Shown here piece by piece: positions 6,286-12,530 of a DNA stretch of 12,530 bases; position 1 is the stretch's first letter; each line of letters opens with the position of its first letter. Origin of the DNA: an uncultured Collinsella sp. Lineage in GTDB: Bacteria > Actinomycetota > Coriobacteriia > Coriobacteriales > Coriobacteriaceae. The position numbers were made by a program, and so were the translations under genes. The notes beneath the pieces were generated by a model. That model saw only the letters and a program-made list of their open reading frames with translations. It had not been told where the DNA came from and did no database searches. The stretch covers positions 1-12,530 of the forward strand of contig CABUXL010000048.1 in NCBI GenBank assembly GCA_902495525.1. Reading direction: 5' to 3'.

Positions 6286-7563
6286 CTAGTGCTGCGCGAC
6301 GACAACGCCCAGGCCATCGGGAATGACGGCAACCTTGGCATCGGCACCCTTCATCTCAAAGGCGAGCTTGAGCGCCTCCTCGATAGTGTTGACCGGCGTC
6401 ATGTGCATATCCTTGAGCATCTGGTGATCGCACAGGTCGGTGACCATAATCACAGGGTGATGCGCCAGGATGCGGGCAAAAATCTGGCTCGTCCACTGGT
6501 CGGGCAGGGTCTCGTCCTTAGGACGGTCGATGCAGGCGCGCTCAAACTCCGCCGGATCGTTGTCGGCGATGTTGTGATAGAAGCCCTCGCCACCGTGACC
6601 GTCGGCACAGCCGGCGACGTCGATGATCACGCCGCCCTCGGGAAGCGTAGCCTCGGCAGAGCACATGCCCTTCACGGCCTGATAGATGTTCTGGTCGAGC
6701 GGGTAGCCGCCGTTGGTGGTAATGGCAATCTCGCACTCGACGGGCTCAACGCCGGCAAGGCTCTTCACGAACTCGCAGCCAGCCTCGTGCGCCTTGTGGA
6801 TGTCGCCGGCAAAGGAGCCGATGACCTCGTGCTTGCCGTTGAGCACCACGTTGAGCACAAAGGCAAGGTGAGCCATCTCGGCAGCGGCAAACATGTCCTC
6901 GCTCACGTGGTTGTGGCACAGGTTGCCGGCACGCGAATGGGAATCGTTCACAAACTGACCGTTGTGGTTGTACATGATGGTCTTGTAGCTGGCGATGCCA
7001 GGCAGGACGGACTTGCGGCTACCAGAGAAACCGGCAAAGAAGTGCGGCTCAATAAAGCCCTCGGCAAGCAGCAGATCGCAATCGGCAGCAATCTTGTTGA
7101 TGATGCACTCGCCGCCAGAAGGCAGGGTGCCGATCTTTTTCATCATGCTGTCATCGGTCGCGACGTGCATAACGATTTCCTCGTTGGCAACGATCTCCTC
7201 GCCGTACTTGTTGACGAGTTCCTCATGCGTCGACGGACGATGCATACCCGTAGCAACCAAAATGCGCACGCGAGCCTCGGGCGCAGCGGAATGGATGTGA
7301 TGCAGCAGAATAGGCATCGTCACACGCGAGGGAACGGGACGCGTATGGTCGGAGCTAATGATGACGATATCCTTCTTGCCAGCACAAAGCTCCTCGAGCG
7401 ACGGCGAGCCATAAGGGTTGGCAAGCGACTCCTCTACCAGCTCTTCCTGCGATTTCGTGGTCTTAAACTCGTTTTGATGACCTTCCATCACACCCGCGAA
7501 GTTCTTATCCTCGAGCTCCAGATGCAACGTCTTGTGGTCAAACGGCAGTTCACATTCAAACAA
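6286..7563 (-). CDS. larA: Lactate racemase LarA (nickel-pincer enzyme, 425 aa)
   Basis: Interconverts L- and D-lactate by hydride transfer to the NPN cofactor. The residues known from L. plantarum LarA fall at the same numbers here: Asp72 and Arg75 in SSDHTRPVPS, His108 in ATGMHRPSTHEE, His174 in EPHFFAGFSG, Lys184 (the cofactor attachment site) in SRKSVLPGI, and His200 in YNHN. TNGGYPLDQNIYQAVKG and GHGGEGFYHN are also typical. With this close match lactate is the likely substrate, though LarA relatives act on other 2-hydroxy acids. The start is a TTG at 7563, preceded by GGAAGAGG; no upstream in-frame ATG or GTG is near. larD follows, and the maturation genes larB and larC1 are on the opposite strand, facing it. 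Confidence 0.96.
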   Translation of the reverse strand: MFECELPFDHKTLHLELEDKNFAGVMEGHQNEFKTTKSQEELVEESLANPYGSPSLEELCAGKKDIVIISSDHTRPVPSRVTMPILLHHIHSAAPEARVRILVATGMHRPSTHEELVNKYGEEIVANEEIVMHVATDDSMMKKIGTLPSGGECIINKIAADCDLLLAEGFIEPHFFAGFSGSRKSVLPGIASYKTIMYNHNGQFVNDSHSRAGNLCHNHVSEDMFAAAEMAHLAFVLNVVLNGKHEVIGSFAGDIHKAHEAGCEFVKSLAGVEPVECEIAITTNGGYPLDQNIYQAVKGMCSAEATLPEGGVIIDVAGCADGHGGEGFYHNIADNDPAEFERACIDRPKDETLPDQWTSQIFARILAHHPVIMVTDLCDHQMLKDMHMTPVNTIEEALKLAFEMKGADAKVAVIPDGLGVVVAQH

Positions 7564-7655
7564 TGACGAGCGCCCTCTTCCTTTTCAACTGACACACTAG
7601 ATAAACCGTTGGAAGGATACGCCGCTCACCGAAAAACACCACCGTCCACCGACCC

Positions 7656-7685
7656 ATTAACACAACGTTCATATTTGACCCACAA
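7656..7685 (-). promoter_or_regulatory. Weak candidate promoter of larA-larD
   Basis: On the minus strand TTGTGG (plus 7680-7685) and GTTAAT (plus 7656-7661) are 18 bp apart. Both matches are poor. The placement is reasonable, directly after the hairpin terminator at 7687-7720 and about 90 nt before the larA start. No copy of the larB palindrome is present here. Confidence 0.25.
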
Positions 7686-7686
7686 C

Positions 7687-7720
7687 AAAACGGCCGCGAC
7701 CCCAAACGGGACCGCGGCCG
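7687..7720 (-). terminator. Intrinsic terminator or attenuator upstream of larA
   Basis: CGGCCGCG at 7691-7698 pairs with CGCGGCCG at 7713-7720, extended by a few C-G pairs, and on the minus strand the stem is followed by TTTTGTTG. It either ends read-through from ppc or a short RNA made from 7720-8000, or acts as an attenuator if larA transcription starts further upstream. Confidence 0.6.
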
Positions 7721-7881
7721 CTACAGTCGTAAGGCGAGAAGCACCACATGCATCTCAATCCCGATCGATAAGGCGCGCGGCGCGAAGCGCCAAACGCGCC
7801 GCCGGGACAGACCCCATCCAAAACGCGCGAAGCGCGCCATTAATTCCCCCAGCAGTAATCCACTGAAGACCGGACATCGCA
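7721..7881. other. GC-rich stretch with GAA-capped hairpins, no gene
   Basis: This belongs to the 466-nt gap between larA and ppc. GGCGCG (7772-7777) pairs with CGCGCC (7795-7800) around an inner GGCGC-GAA-GCGCC hairpin (7779-7791). A second hairpin CGCGC-GAA-GCGCG lies at 7824-7836. Between them is GGGACAGACCCC (about 7804-7814). No credible protein is encoded on either strand. It could be part of a small RNA or leader ending at the 7687-7720 terminator, or decayed repeat DNA. Confidence 0.45.
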
Positions 7882-8008
7882 GGGCCCGCCATTAGTTTAC
7901 TTTTAGGCACACTCCGCAGGACGCAAGAAGCCCTCGCCGCACGAAGTGCGCAGCGAGGGCTTCTTGCATGTCCGAGGACGTGCCTAAAAGTAAACTAATG
8001 GCGGGCCC
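7882..8008. repeat. Long nested hairpin element, copy B
   Basis: Perfect 29-nt arms (7882-7910 and 7980-8008) enclose a 69-nt core (7911-7979) nearly identical to that of copy A and in the same orientation. The inner stem is a perfect 15-bp pairing (7923-7937 with 7953-7967), and the GAA-capped tip is unchanged. The arms differ from copy A at 15 of 29 positions but still pair completely. The right arm ends 21 nt after the ppc stop, exactly as copy A does after larD. The flanks GCA and GGAC are also shared. Confidence 0.9.
7923..7967 (-). terminator. Possible terminator of ppc within copy B
   Basis: The core hairpin lies downstream of ppc. Its stem is strong, but the tail is CTTCTTGC rather than a T run, so it is a less typical intrinsic terminator than copy A. 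It may instead protect the ppc mRNA 3' end. Confidence 0.4.
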
Positions 8009-8029
8009 GGACGACTACAGGGCTATCGA

Positions 8030-10843
8030 TTACCCCGTGTTCTGCAGACCTGCCGAGACGCCGGTCACAGTCGAAAGAATCAGGCTCATGTACTCGGCCT
8101 TCTTCTCCTCGGCCATCTCGTCCTGATTCATGCGCACCTCGCGAAGGGCGCGGACCTGGGCGATGGACAGAGCGTCGACGTAGGGGTTACGCACGCGAAC
8201 GGCGCAGCCGAGCACGCGACGACGCTGCAGCGGCCACTCATCACCGACGATGGCAAGGACCCACTTACGCGTGAGCTGCATCTCGGTGAAGACCTTCTCG
8301 GACAAATCATCGCGGTCGCCCAGGTGCAGATACATCTTGGCGATGCGCTGGTCGGTCTTGGCGATCGACATCTCGATGTTGTCGATAAAGGTGCGGAAGA
8401 ACGGCCACTCCTGGTAGGCAGCCTTGAGCTGGTCAAGATCGCCAAGCTGCTCGCAGGCGGTGCCCAGACCGTACCAAGCGGCCAGGTTAATGCGCGCCTG
8501 GCTCCAGCTGAAGATCCACGGGATGGTACGCAGGTCGTCGAGCGACTTGGCACCCAAGCCGCGCTTGGCGGGACGCGAGCCGATCGGCAGCAAGCCGACC
8601 TCGGTCAGCGGCGTCACGGTCGAGAACCACGGTGTAAAGTCCTCGGTGTTCAGCAGGTCCAGATAGCGCTCGTGGCTTGCGGCGTTGAGCTTCTCGGCCA
8701 TATCCCAGAACTTCTGCGTGGTCTCGGTGTTGGTCTTCTCGACACTCGGGGCCGACTGCAAAAGCGTTGCGGCGGCAACGGACTCAACATGGCGCTGAGC
8801 CAGCGTGCGGTTGCCGTAACGGGCAAAGATGACCTCGCCCTGCTCGGTGAGCTTAAAGAAGCAGTTGACCGAACCCTTGGGCTGCGCCAGCACGGCCTTG
8901 TTGGCCGGGCCGCCGCCACGGCCCACGGCACCGCCGCGACCGTGCATGAGCACCAGGTCGATATCGTTCTTCTCTGCCCATTTGGCGATGCGCTCCTGCG
9001 CAGAATGCAGCGCGAGCATGGCCGTGGTAGGACCGGCGTCCTTGGAGGAGTCGGAATAGCCCAGCATAACCTCCATGCGGCGGTTGGTCTGAGCAAGGCG
9101 CTTCTGTACCACGGGCAGCGTGAGCATCTGGTCGAGCACGTCGACGCAGCCCTCGAGGTCCTCGAGCTGCTCGAACAGCGGGATCACGTCGAGCTCGGGG
9201 ACATCCTCCTCGTGTGCAAAGGACAGGTGCGCCAGCTCAAAGACGTCGGCCACATGCTGAGCGCTCTTGGTAAACGAGATGATGTAGCGGTGCGCCATCT
9301 TCTTGCCGTAGCGCTTTTGAATGGAGCCGATAGCGCGGAAGGTATCGATGACCTCGCGCGTCATGGGCTGCAGGTCGCCATGGATACCGTTCTCGTGGAT
9401 ATCCTTAAGGGCGCGGGCATGCACCACGGAGTGCTGACGGAACTCCATCTCGACCATATGGAAGCCGAAGGACTCGACCTGCCAGATGATGGTCTGGACC
9501 GGGCCGTAGGCAGCACGGACGGCACCGCAGGCGGCCAGCGAACGCTGGACGACGCGCAGGTCATCCAGGAACTCGTCGGCGCTGTGGTACATGGTGTCGG
9601 TGATACGACGGACGGTGGCGTTCAGGCGGTCGGCCATGACGAGCATGACGGCGCGATGCGGCTCGTGCTCGGAGATCAGCTCGGCGCGGGCCGTGTAACG
9701 AGGGCTCATCTCGACCTGATGGTTCCACAGGTTAATGAGCTCGGCCGACGGCTTGCTGTAGGTAGCCTCGAGCGTGAGGTTGCGGCCGATGTGGCGGCAC
9801 TTGTCCTCGAGCTTGAGCACCATGTGCGTAAAGTACTTGGCGGCGACCTCACGGCTCACCTTGGCGGTGACGTTGGGGTTACCGTCGCGGTCGGAACCGA
9901 TCCAGCTGCCGGGATGGAAGAACGCCGGGCACAGCGGCGGCACAGTACCGGCCTTGTCGCCCAGCACCCAATCGTCAAAACGACGATAGATAACGGGGAT
10001 AACGTCGAACAGCGTGTTATCGAAGATGTCGATGATGGTATCGGCTTCCTCGACCGGCGTGGGCTTCTTGAGCGCGATGGGACTCGTACGCACCAGGGCG
10101 TCGATCTCCTGCAGCATATGGCGCTCGTTCTCCACCAGGTCGGAGCCGCCCAGACGCGGACGCTCCTCCAGCAGGTTGGAGATACGGCGGATCTTGCCCT
10201 CGACGGCCTTACGACGGGCCTCGGTGGGATGTGCGGTAAAGACAGGGTGGAACTCGAGCTTGTCGAGCAGCTCGTTGGCACCCTCGACACCCAGCTCATT
10301 CACCAGCTGGTGATAGGCAACGGTAAGCTCGTTGGCAGGATCGACCTCGGTATCGGTCGACGCACCGGCCTCGCGCTCGCGCAGCTGCGCCACACGGTAG
10401 TTCTCCTCCGACAGGTTTGCCAGATGGAAAAAGCTCGTAAAGGCGCGAACGATGACCTGCTGCTTATCGAGCGGCAGGCTGTCGATCAAATCGACGACCT
10501 CACGAAATGCCACGGCAGTGGGCTCGTCGGCGGTGGGCACGCCCTGCTCGTCGACGGCTTCGTCGGCAGCGCAGGTACCGGGGTTGCCGGCATTGACCAC
10601 AATCTCGGCTGTCAAAATCTTGTCGAACAGGTCCGCGATCTCGGGATCATACTCGCTAAGCACACGGCGCTCCAGGCGCAAGAACAGCGCCAGATTGTCG
10701 CGCAGCTCCTCGGGGATCTCGATCTCGGCGAGACGCTCCCTGGACTCGGCATTCGAGCCGATTCGGTTAACGAGGCGGTTGACCACGGCAGCGACGCGCG
10801 CCGCGGCTTCGGGTACAGACTGGTTGCTTAGGTTCTCAGCCAC
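8030..10843 (-). CDS. ppc: Phosphoenolpyruvate carboxylase (about 937 aa)
   Basis: Adds bicarbonate to phosphoenolpyruvate to give oxaloacetate and phosphate, replenishing C4 acids. Family motifs run in order: FTAHPTE with the catalytic His near residue 209, GSDRDGNPNVT, GYSDSSKDAGP, HGRGGAVGRGGGP, QGEVIFARYG, RPAKRGLGAKSL, IPWIFSWSQARINL, and the C-terminal AGLQNTG, which in this enzyme ends at the active site. Length is normal. The start is ambiguous. ATG at 10855 has GGAGG only one base before it, whereas GTG at 10843 has GGGAGG four bases before it, so I prefer the GTG; the difference is four residues. A TATAAT at 10888-10893 serves it. Downstream lies hairpin element copy B. Confidence 0.97.
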   Translation of the reverse strand: MAENLSNQSVPEAAARVAAVVNRLVNRIGSNAESRERLAEIEIPEELRDNLALFLRLERRVLSEYDPEIADLFDKILTAEIVVNAGNPGTCAADEAVDEQGVPTADEPTAVAFREVVDLIDSLPLDKQQVIVRAFTSFFHLANLSEENYRVAQLREREAGASTDTEVDPANELTVAYHQLVNELGVEGANELLDKLEFHPVFTAHPTEARRKAVEGKIRRISNLLEERPRLGGSDLVENERHMLQEIDALVRTSPIALKKPTPVEEADTIIDIFDNTLFDVIPVIYRRFDDWVLGDKAGTVPPLCPAFFHPGSWIGSDRDGNPNVTAKVSREVAAKYFTHMVLKLEDKCRHIGRNLTLEATYSKPSAELINLWNHQVEMSPRYTARAELISEHEPHRAVMLVMADRLNATVRRITDTMYHSADEFLDDLRVVQRSLAACGAVRAAYGPVQTIIWQVESFGFHMVEMEFRQHSVVHARALKDIHENGIHGDLQPMTREVIDTFRAIGSIQKRYGKKMAHRYIISFTKSAQHVADVFELAHLSFAHEEDVPELDVIPLFEQLEDLEGCVDVLDQMLTLPVVQKRLAQTNRRMEVMLGYSDSSKDAGPTTAMLALHSAQERIAKWAEKNDIDLVLMHGRGGAVGRGGGPANKAVLAQPKGSVNCFFKLTEQGEVIFARYGNRTLAQRHVESVAAATLLQSAPSVEKTNTETTQKFWDMAEKLNAASHERYLDLLNTEDFTPWFSTVTPLTEVGLLPIGSRPAKRGLGAKSLDDLRTIPWIFSWSQARINLAAWYGLGTACEQLGDLDQLKAAYQEWPFFRTFIDNIEMSIAKTDQRIAKMYLHLGDRDDLSEKVFTEMQLTRKWVLAIVGDEWPLQRRRVLGCAVRVRNPYVDALSIAQVRALREVRMNQDEMAEEKKAEYMSLILSTVTGVSAGLQNTG

Positions 10844-10887
10844 GTTTCCTCCCATTCCTCCTTCTATGCACGTAACATGCGGTATTC

Positions 10888-10893
10888 ATTATA
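10888..10893 (-). promoter_or_regulatory. -10 box of the ppc promoter
   Basis: A perfect TATAAT on the minus strand lies about 35-45 nt before the candidate starts. No strong -35 is seen; the best is around TGTCGA some 18-19 bp upstream. The leader would be about 25-40 nt. Confidence 0.55.
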
Positions 10894-11005
10894 GGCGCTT
10901 GAGAAATAGTTTCGACACTGATTGCGCTTTACCACACAAAAGTATTTTCTGCATTGCAAAGGTTTTTGCCCTAAATGGTCGTATTTCTCGGTGGGCGGCA
11001 TACGT

Positions 11006-11043
11006 AAACGGGGGCATTCCGCATAAAAGCGAAACACCCCCGT
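11006..11043 (-). terminator. Probable terminator after hisS
   Basis: On the minus strand ACGGGGG (plus 11037-11043) pairs with CCCCCGT (plus 11008-11014) around a 22-nt loop that can form a small inner CGC/GCG pairing. A short T run (TTT) follows. It is about 58 nt past the hisS stop. A weaker hairpin at about 11060-11090, immediately after hisS, has no T tail. Confidence 0.5.
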
Positions 11044-11100
11044 AACAATCGCTCTCCATGAGCAGGGCACGTTAGCAGGCCCGAAGCTCAAAAAGATGCG

Positions 11101-12414
11101 CTACAGGCGCTCGCGAACCGCCTCGACGACGTTGTCCAGATCGGCGAGCACCTCGTCATGGCTCTGCATGTCGCGCACTTTGACCTTGCCGGCGGCAAGC
11201 TCGTCGCCACCCAGGACCAAGATGAGCTTGGCGCCTACCTTATCGGCTTGCTTAAACTGGGCCTTGAGCGAACGACCCTGATAGTCGGCCTCGGTCACGA
11301 TACCTGCGGCGCGAAGCTCCTGCGTAATGGCAAAGACGTTCTGACGCAGCTCCTTGCCGGCGTTGGCGACATAGACGCACGGGGCCTCATCGGCACCCAA
11401 ATCGCTGCCAAAGGCCTGCAGGGCCAGCAGGGCGCGCTCAAAACCGACGGCAAAGCCAACGCCCGCCGTGGGCTTGCCACCCTCGAGCTCGACCAGGCCG
11501 TCGTAGCGGCCGCCGCCACCGATGGAGCCGACGCCGGCACCGGGAGCCTCGACCTCAAAGACGGTGCGGGTGTAGTAGTCCAGACCACGCACCAGGGTGG
11601 GATCCTCGACATACTCGATACCGGCGGCATCCAGATAGCGCTTGACCTGCTCGTAGTGCTCGCGGCACTCGTCGCACAGGTTGTCGCCCATCAGCGGCGC
11701 GTCGGCCATGATCTCGCGGCAGTGGTCGTTCTTGCAGTCGAAGGCGCGCAGCGGGTTGAGCTCGGCGCGCTCGCGGCACTCGTCGCACATCTCGTCTGCG
11801 TGATCGAGGATGAACTGCTTAACCTGCTCGCGGTAAGCCGGACGGCACTGGGCGTCACCCATCGAGTTGATGAGCAGACGAAGCTTGGAAAGATCGAAGC
11901 CCAGGCGCTTGTAGAACTCCATGAGCATGATGATGCACTCGGCGTCTGCCGCCGGATCGGGAGCACCGAGCCACTCGATGCCCACCTGGTGGAACTGGCG
12001 CAGGCGGCCCTTCTGGGGACGCTCGCCGCGGAACATGGCCTCGGCGTAGTACGCCTTAAACGGCGTGGAGCCCTGGGGCACCAGATTGTTCTCGACGACG
12101 GCGCGCACCACGCCGGCCGTGCCCTCGGGGCGAAGCGCCAGGCGCTGCTTGGGCTTGAGTTTGGTGTCGGTGCCCTCGGTAAAGACGCGCTCCAGGTTGG
12201 CACCGCTGAACACGCGGAACATTTCCTTGCGCACGACGTCGGTCGACTGGCCGATACCGTGGACAAACACGTCCACCTGCTCGATCGCGGGCGTCTCGAT
12301 GGGTTTAAAACCAAACGGCTCGAACACGCCAGCCGCAATCTGCTGCATCTTTTGCCAGGCGCGCATCTCGGCGCCGATAAGGTCGCGGGTTCCCTCCGCC
12401 TTCTGTGCCTGCAT
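11101..12414 (-). CDS. hisS: Histidyl-tRNA synthetase (437 aa)
   Basis: Class II synthetase that charges tRNA-His. Visible are the N-terminal EGTRDLIG and motif 1 region, RPEGTAGVVRA (95-105), motif 2 with MFRGERPQKGRLRQFHQ (127-143), the histidine-binding LVRGLDYYTRTVFE (274-287), GGGGRYDGL (299-307) and motif 3 GVGFAVGFERAL (318-329). The insertion domain has cysteine pairs at 210/213 and 247/250 plus Cys227 and Cys232, a pattern common in one HisRS group that may hold zinc. A C-terminal anticodon-binding domain follows. The ATG at 12414 is chosen because AAAGGTG lies seven bases upstream; the in-frame TTG two codons earlier (12420) is almost against that site. A TATAAT at 12457-12462 gives a leader of about 36 nt, with no T-box visible. 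Confidence 0.96.
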   Translation of the reverse strand: MQAQKAEGTRDLIGAEMRAWQKMQQIAAGVFEPFGFKPIETPAIEQVDVFVHGIGQSTDVVRKEMFRVFSGANLERVFTEGTDTKLKPKQRLALRPEGTAGVVRAVVENNLVPQGSTPFKAYYAEAMFRGERPQKGRLRQFHQVGIEWLGAPDPAADAECIIMLMEFYKRLGFDLSKLRLLINSMGDAQCRPAYREQVKQFILDHADEMCDECRERAELNPLRAFDCKNDHCREIMADAPLMGDNLCDECREHYEQVKRYLDAAGIEYVEDPTLVRGLDYYTRTVFEVEAPGAGVGSIGGGGRYDGLVELEGGKPTAGVGFAVGFERALLALQAFGSDLGADEAPCVYVANAGKELRQNVFAITQELRAAGIVTEADYQGRSLKAQFKQADKVGAKLILVLGGDELAAGKVKVRDMQSHDEVLADLDNVVEAVRERL

Positions 12415-12456
12415 GGGCAAACACCTTTCTTTTGTATCGCGTCATAGGTAACGGTC

Positions 12457-12462
12457 ATTATA
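12457..12462 (-). promoter_or_regulatory. -10 box of the hisS promoter
   Basis: A perfect TATAAT on the minus strand, 43 nt before the hisS ATG. The upstream -35 region is GC-rich and has no clear match. Confidence 0.6.
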
Positions 12463-12488
12463 CGGCACAAACGCAAACAGCGGCGGCG

Positions 12489-12530
12489 CGTCTGACCGAA
12501 CGAGGGTATGGGGACTCGTTCGGCCAGACG
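12489..12530. repeat. Inverted repeat at the window edge, upstream of the hisS promoter
   Basis: Sixteen bases at 12489-12504 pair with 12515-12530 with a single mismatch, around a 10-nt loop. It lies upstream of the hisS -10 box, so it is probably not part of the hisS mRNA. No T run follows on the minus strand within the window. It may extend beyond the edge, and could be a terminator of the next gene or an operator. Confidence 0.6.

Noticed and set aside
7609..7866. Plus-strand 85-codon open frame between larA and ppc
   Set aside because: Low-complexity Ala/Arg/Ser/Thr composition, no ribosome site, and it runs through the terminator and GC hairpins.
5359..8008. CRISPR-like interpretation of the repeated core with variable 29-nt segments
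   Set aside because: There are only two copies 2.5 kb apart, the variable segments are inverted arms of a hairpin rather than spacers, and no cas gene is present.
12415..12488. T-box or other amino-acid riboswitch before hisS (or aspS)
   Set aside because: The leader from the TATAAT to the hisS ATG is only about 36 nt, too short, and no T-box consensus is seen before either synthetase.

Overview
The window is GC-rich (roughly 60% or more by eye) and densely coded. It most resembles the chromosome of a Coriobacteriia gut anaerobe, Collinsella-like. That assignment is an inference from composition, the families present and the small intergenic hairpins; no rRNA or marker search was possible. 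I found no tRNA or rRNA gene, CRISPR array, transposase or phage gene.

Layout: two class II aminoacyl-tRNA synthetase genes on the minus strand bound the window, aspS at the left and hisS at the right. Between them lie serB (phosphoserine phosphatase, plus), a plus-strand unit larB-larC1-tetR, a convergent minus-strand unit larA-larD, and ppc (phosphoenolpyruvate carboxylase, minus). hisS and aspS are neighbours in many bacteria, so the serB-lar-ppc block may be an insertion or rearrangement between them (inference).

The centre is a lactate racemase system. LarA interconverts D- and L-lactate using a covalently bound nickel-pincer nucleotide (NPN). LarB makes the first NPN precursor, LarC inserts nickel, and LarD is an aquaglyceroporin-type lactic acid channel. 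LarA carries the Lactobacillus plantarum key residues at the same numbering (D72, R75, H108, H174, K184, H200). Two parts are absent: larE (the sulfur-inserting step) and the C-terminal domain of LarC. LarC here is only the LarC1 part, carrying a very histidine-rich loop. The local regulator is TetR-type and overlaps translationally with larC; the known L. plantarum regulator LarR is of the Crp/Fnr type. A two-site palindrome sits in the larB promoter.

The least ordinary feature is a pair of long hairpin elements (5359-5483 and 7882-8008) that bracket larD-larA. They share a core of about 67 bp, which in the first copy looks like a bidirectional intrinsic terminator. Each copy is enclosed by perfectly complementary 29-nt arms. 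The arms differ at 15 of 29 positions between copies yet pair perfectly within each copy. Each element ends exactly 21 nt beyond the stop codon of a minus-strand gene. This is strong internal evidence for a structured, repeated genetic element.
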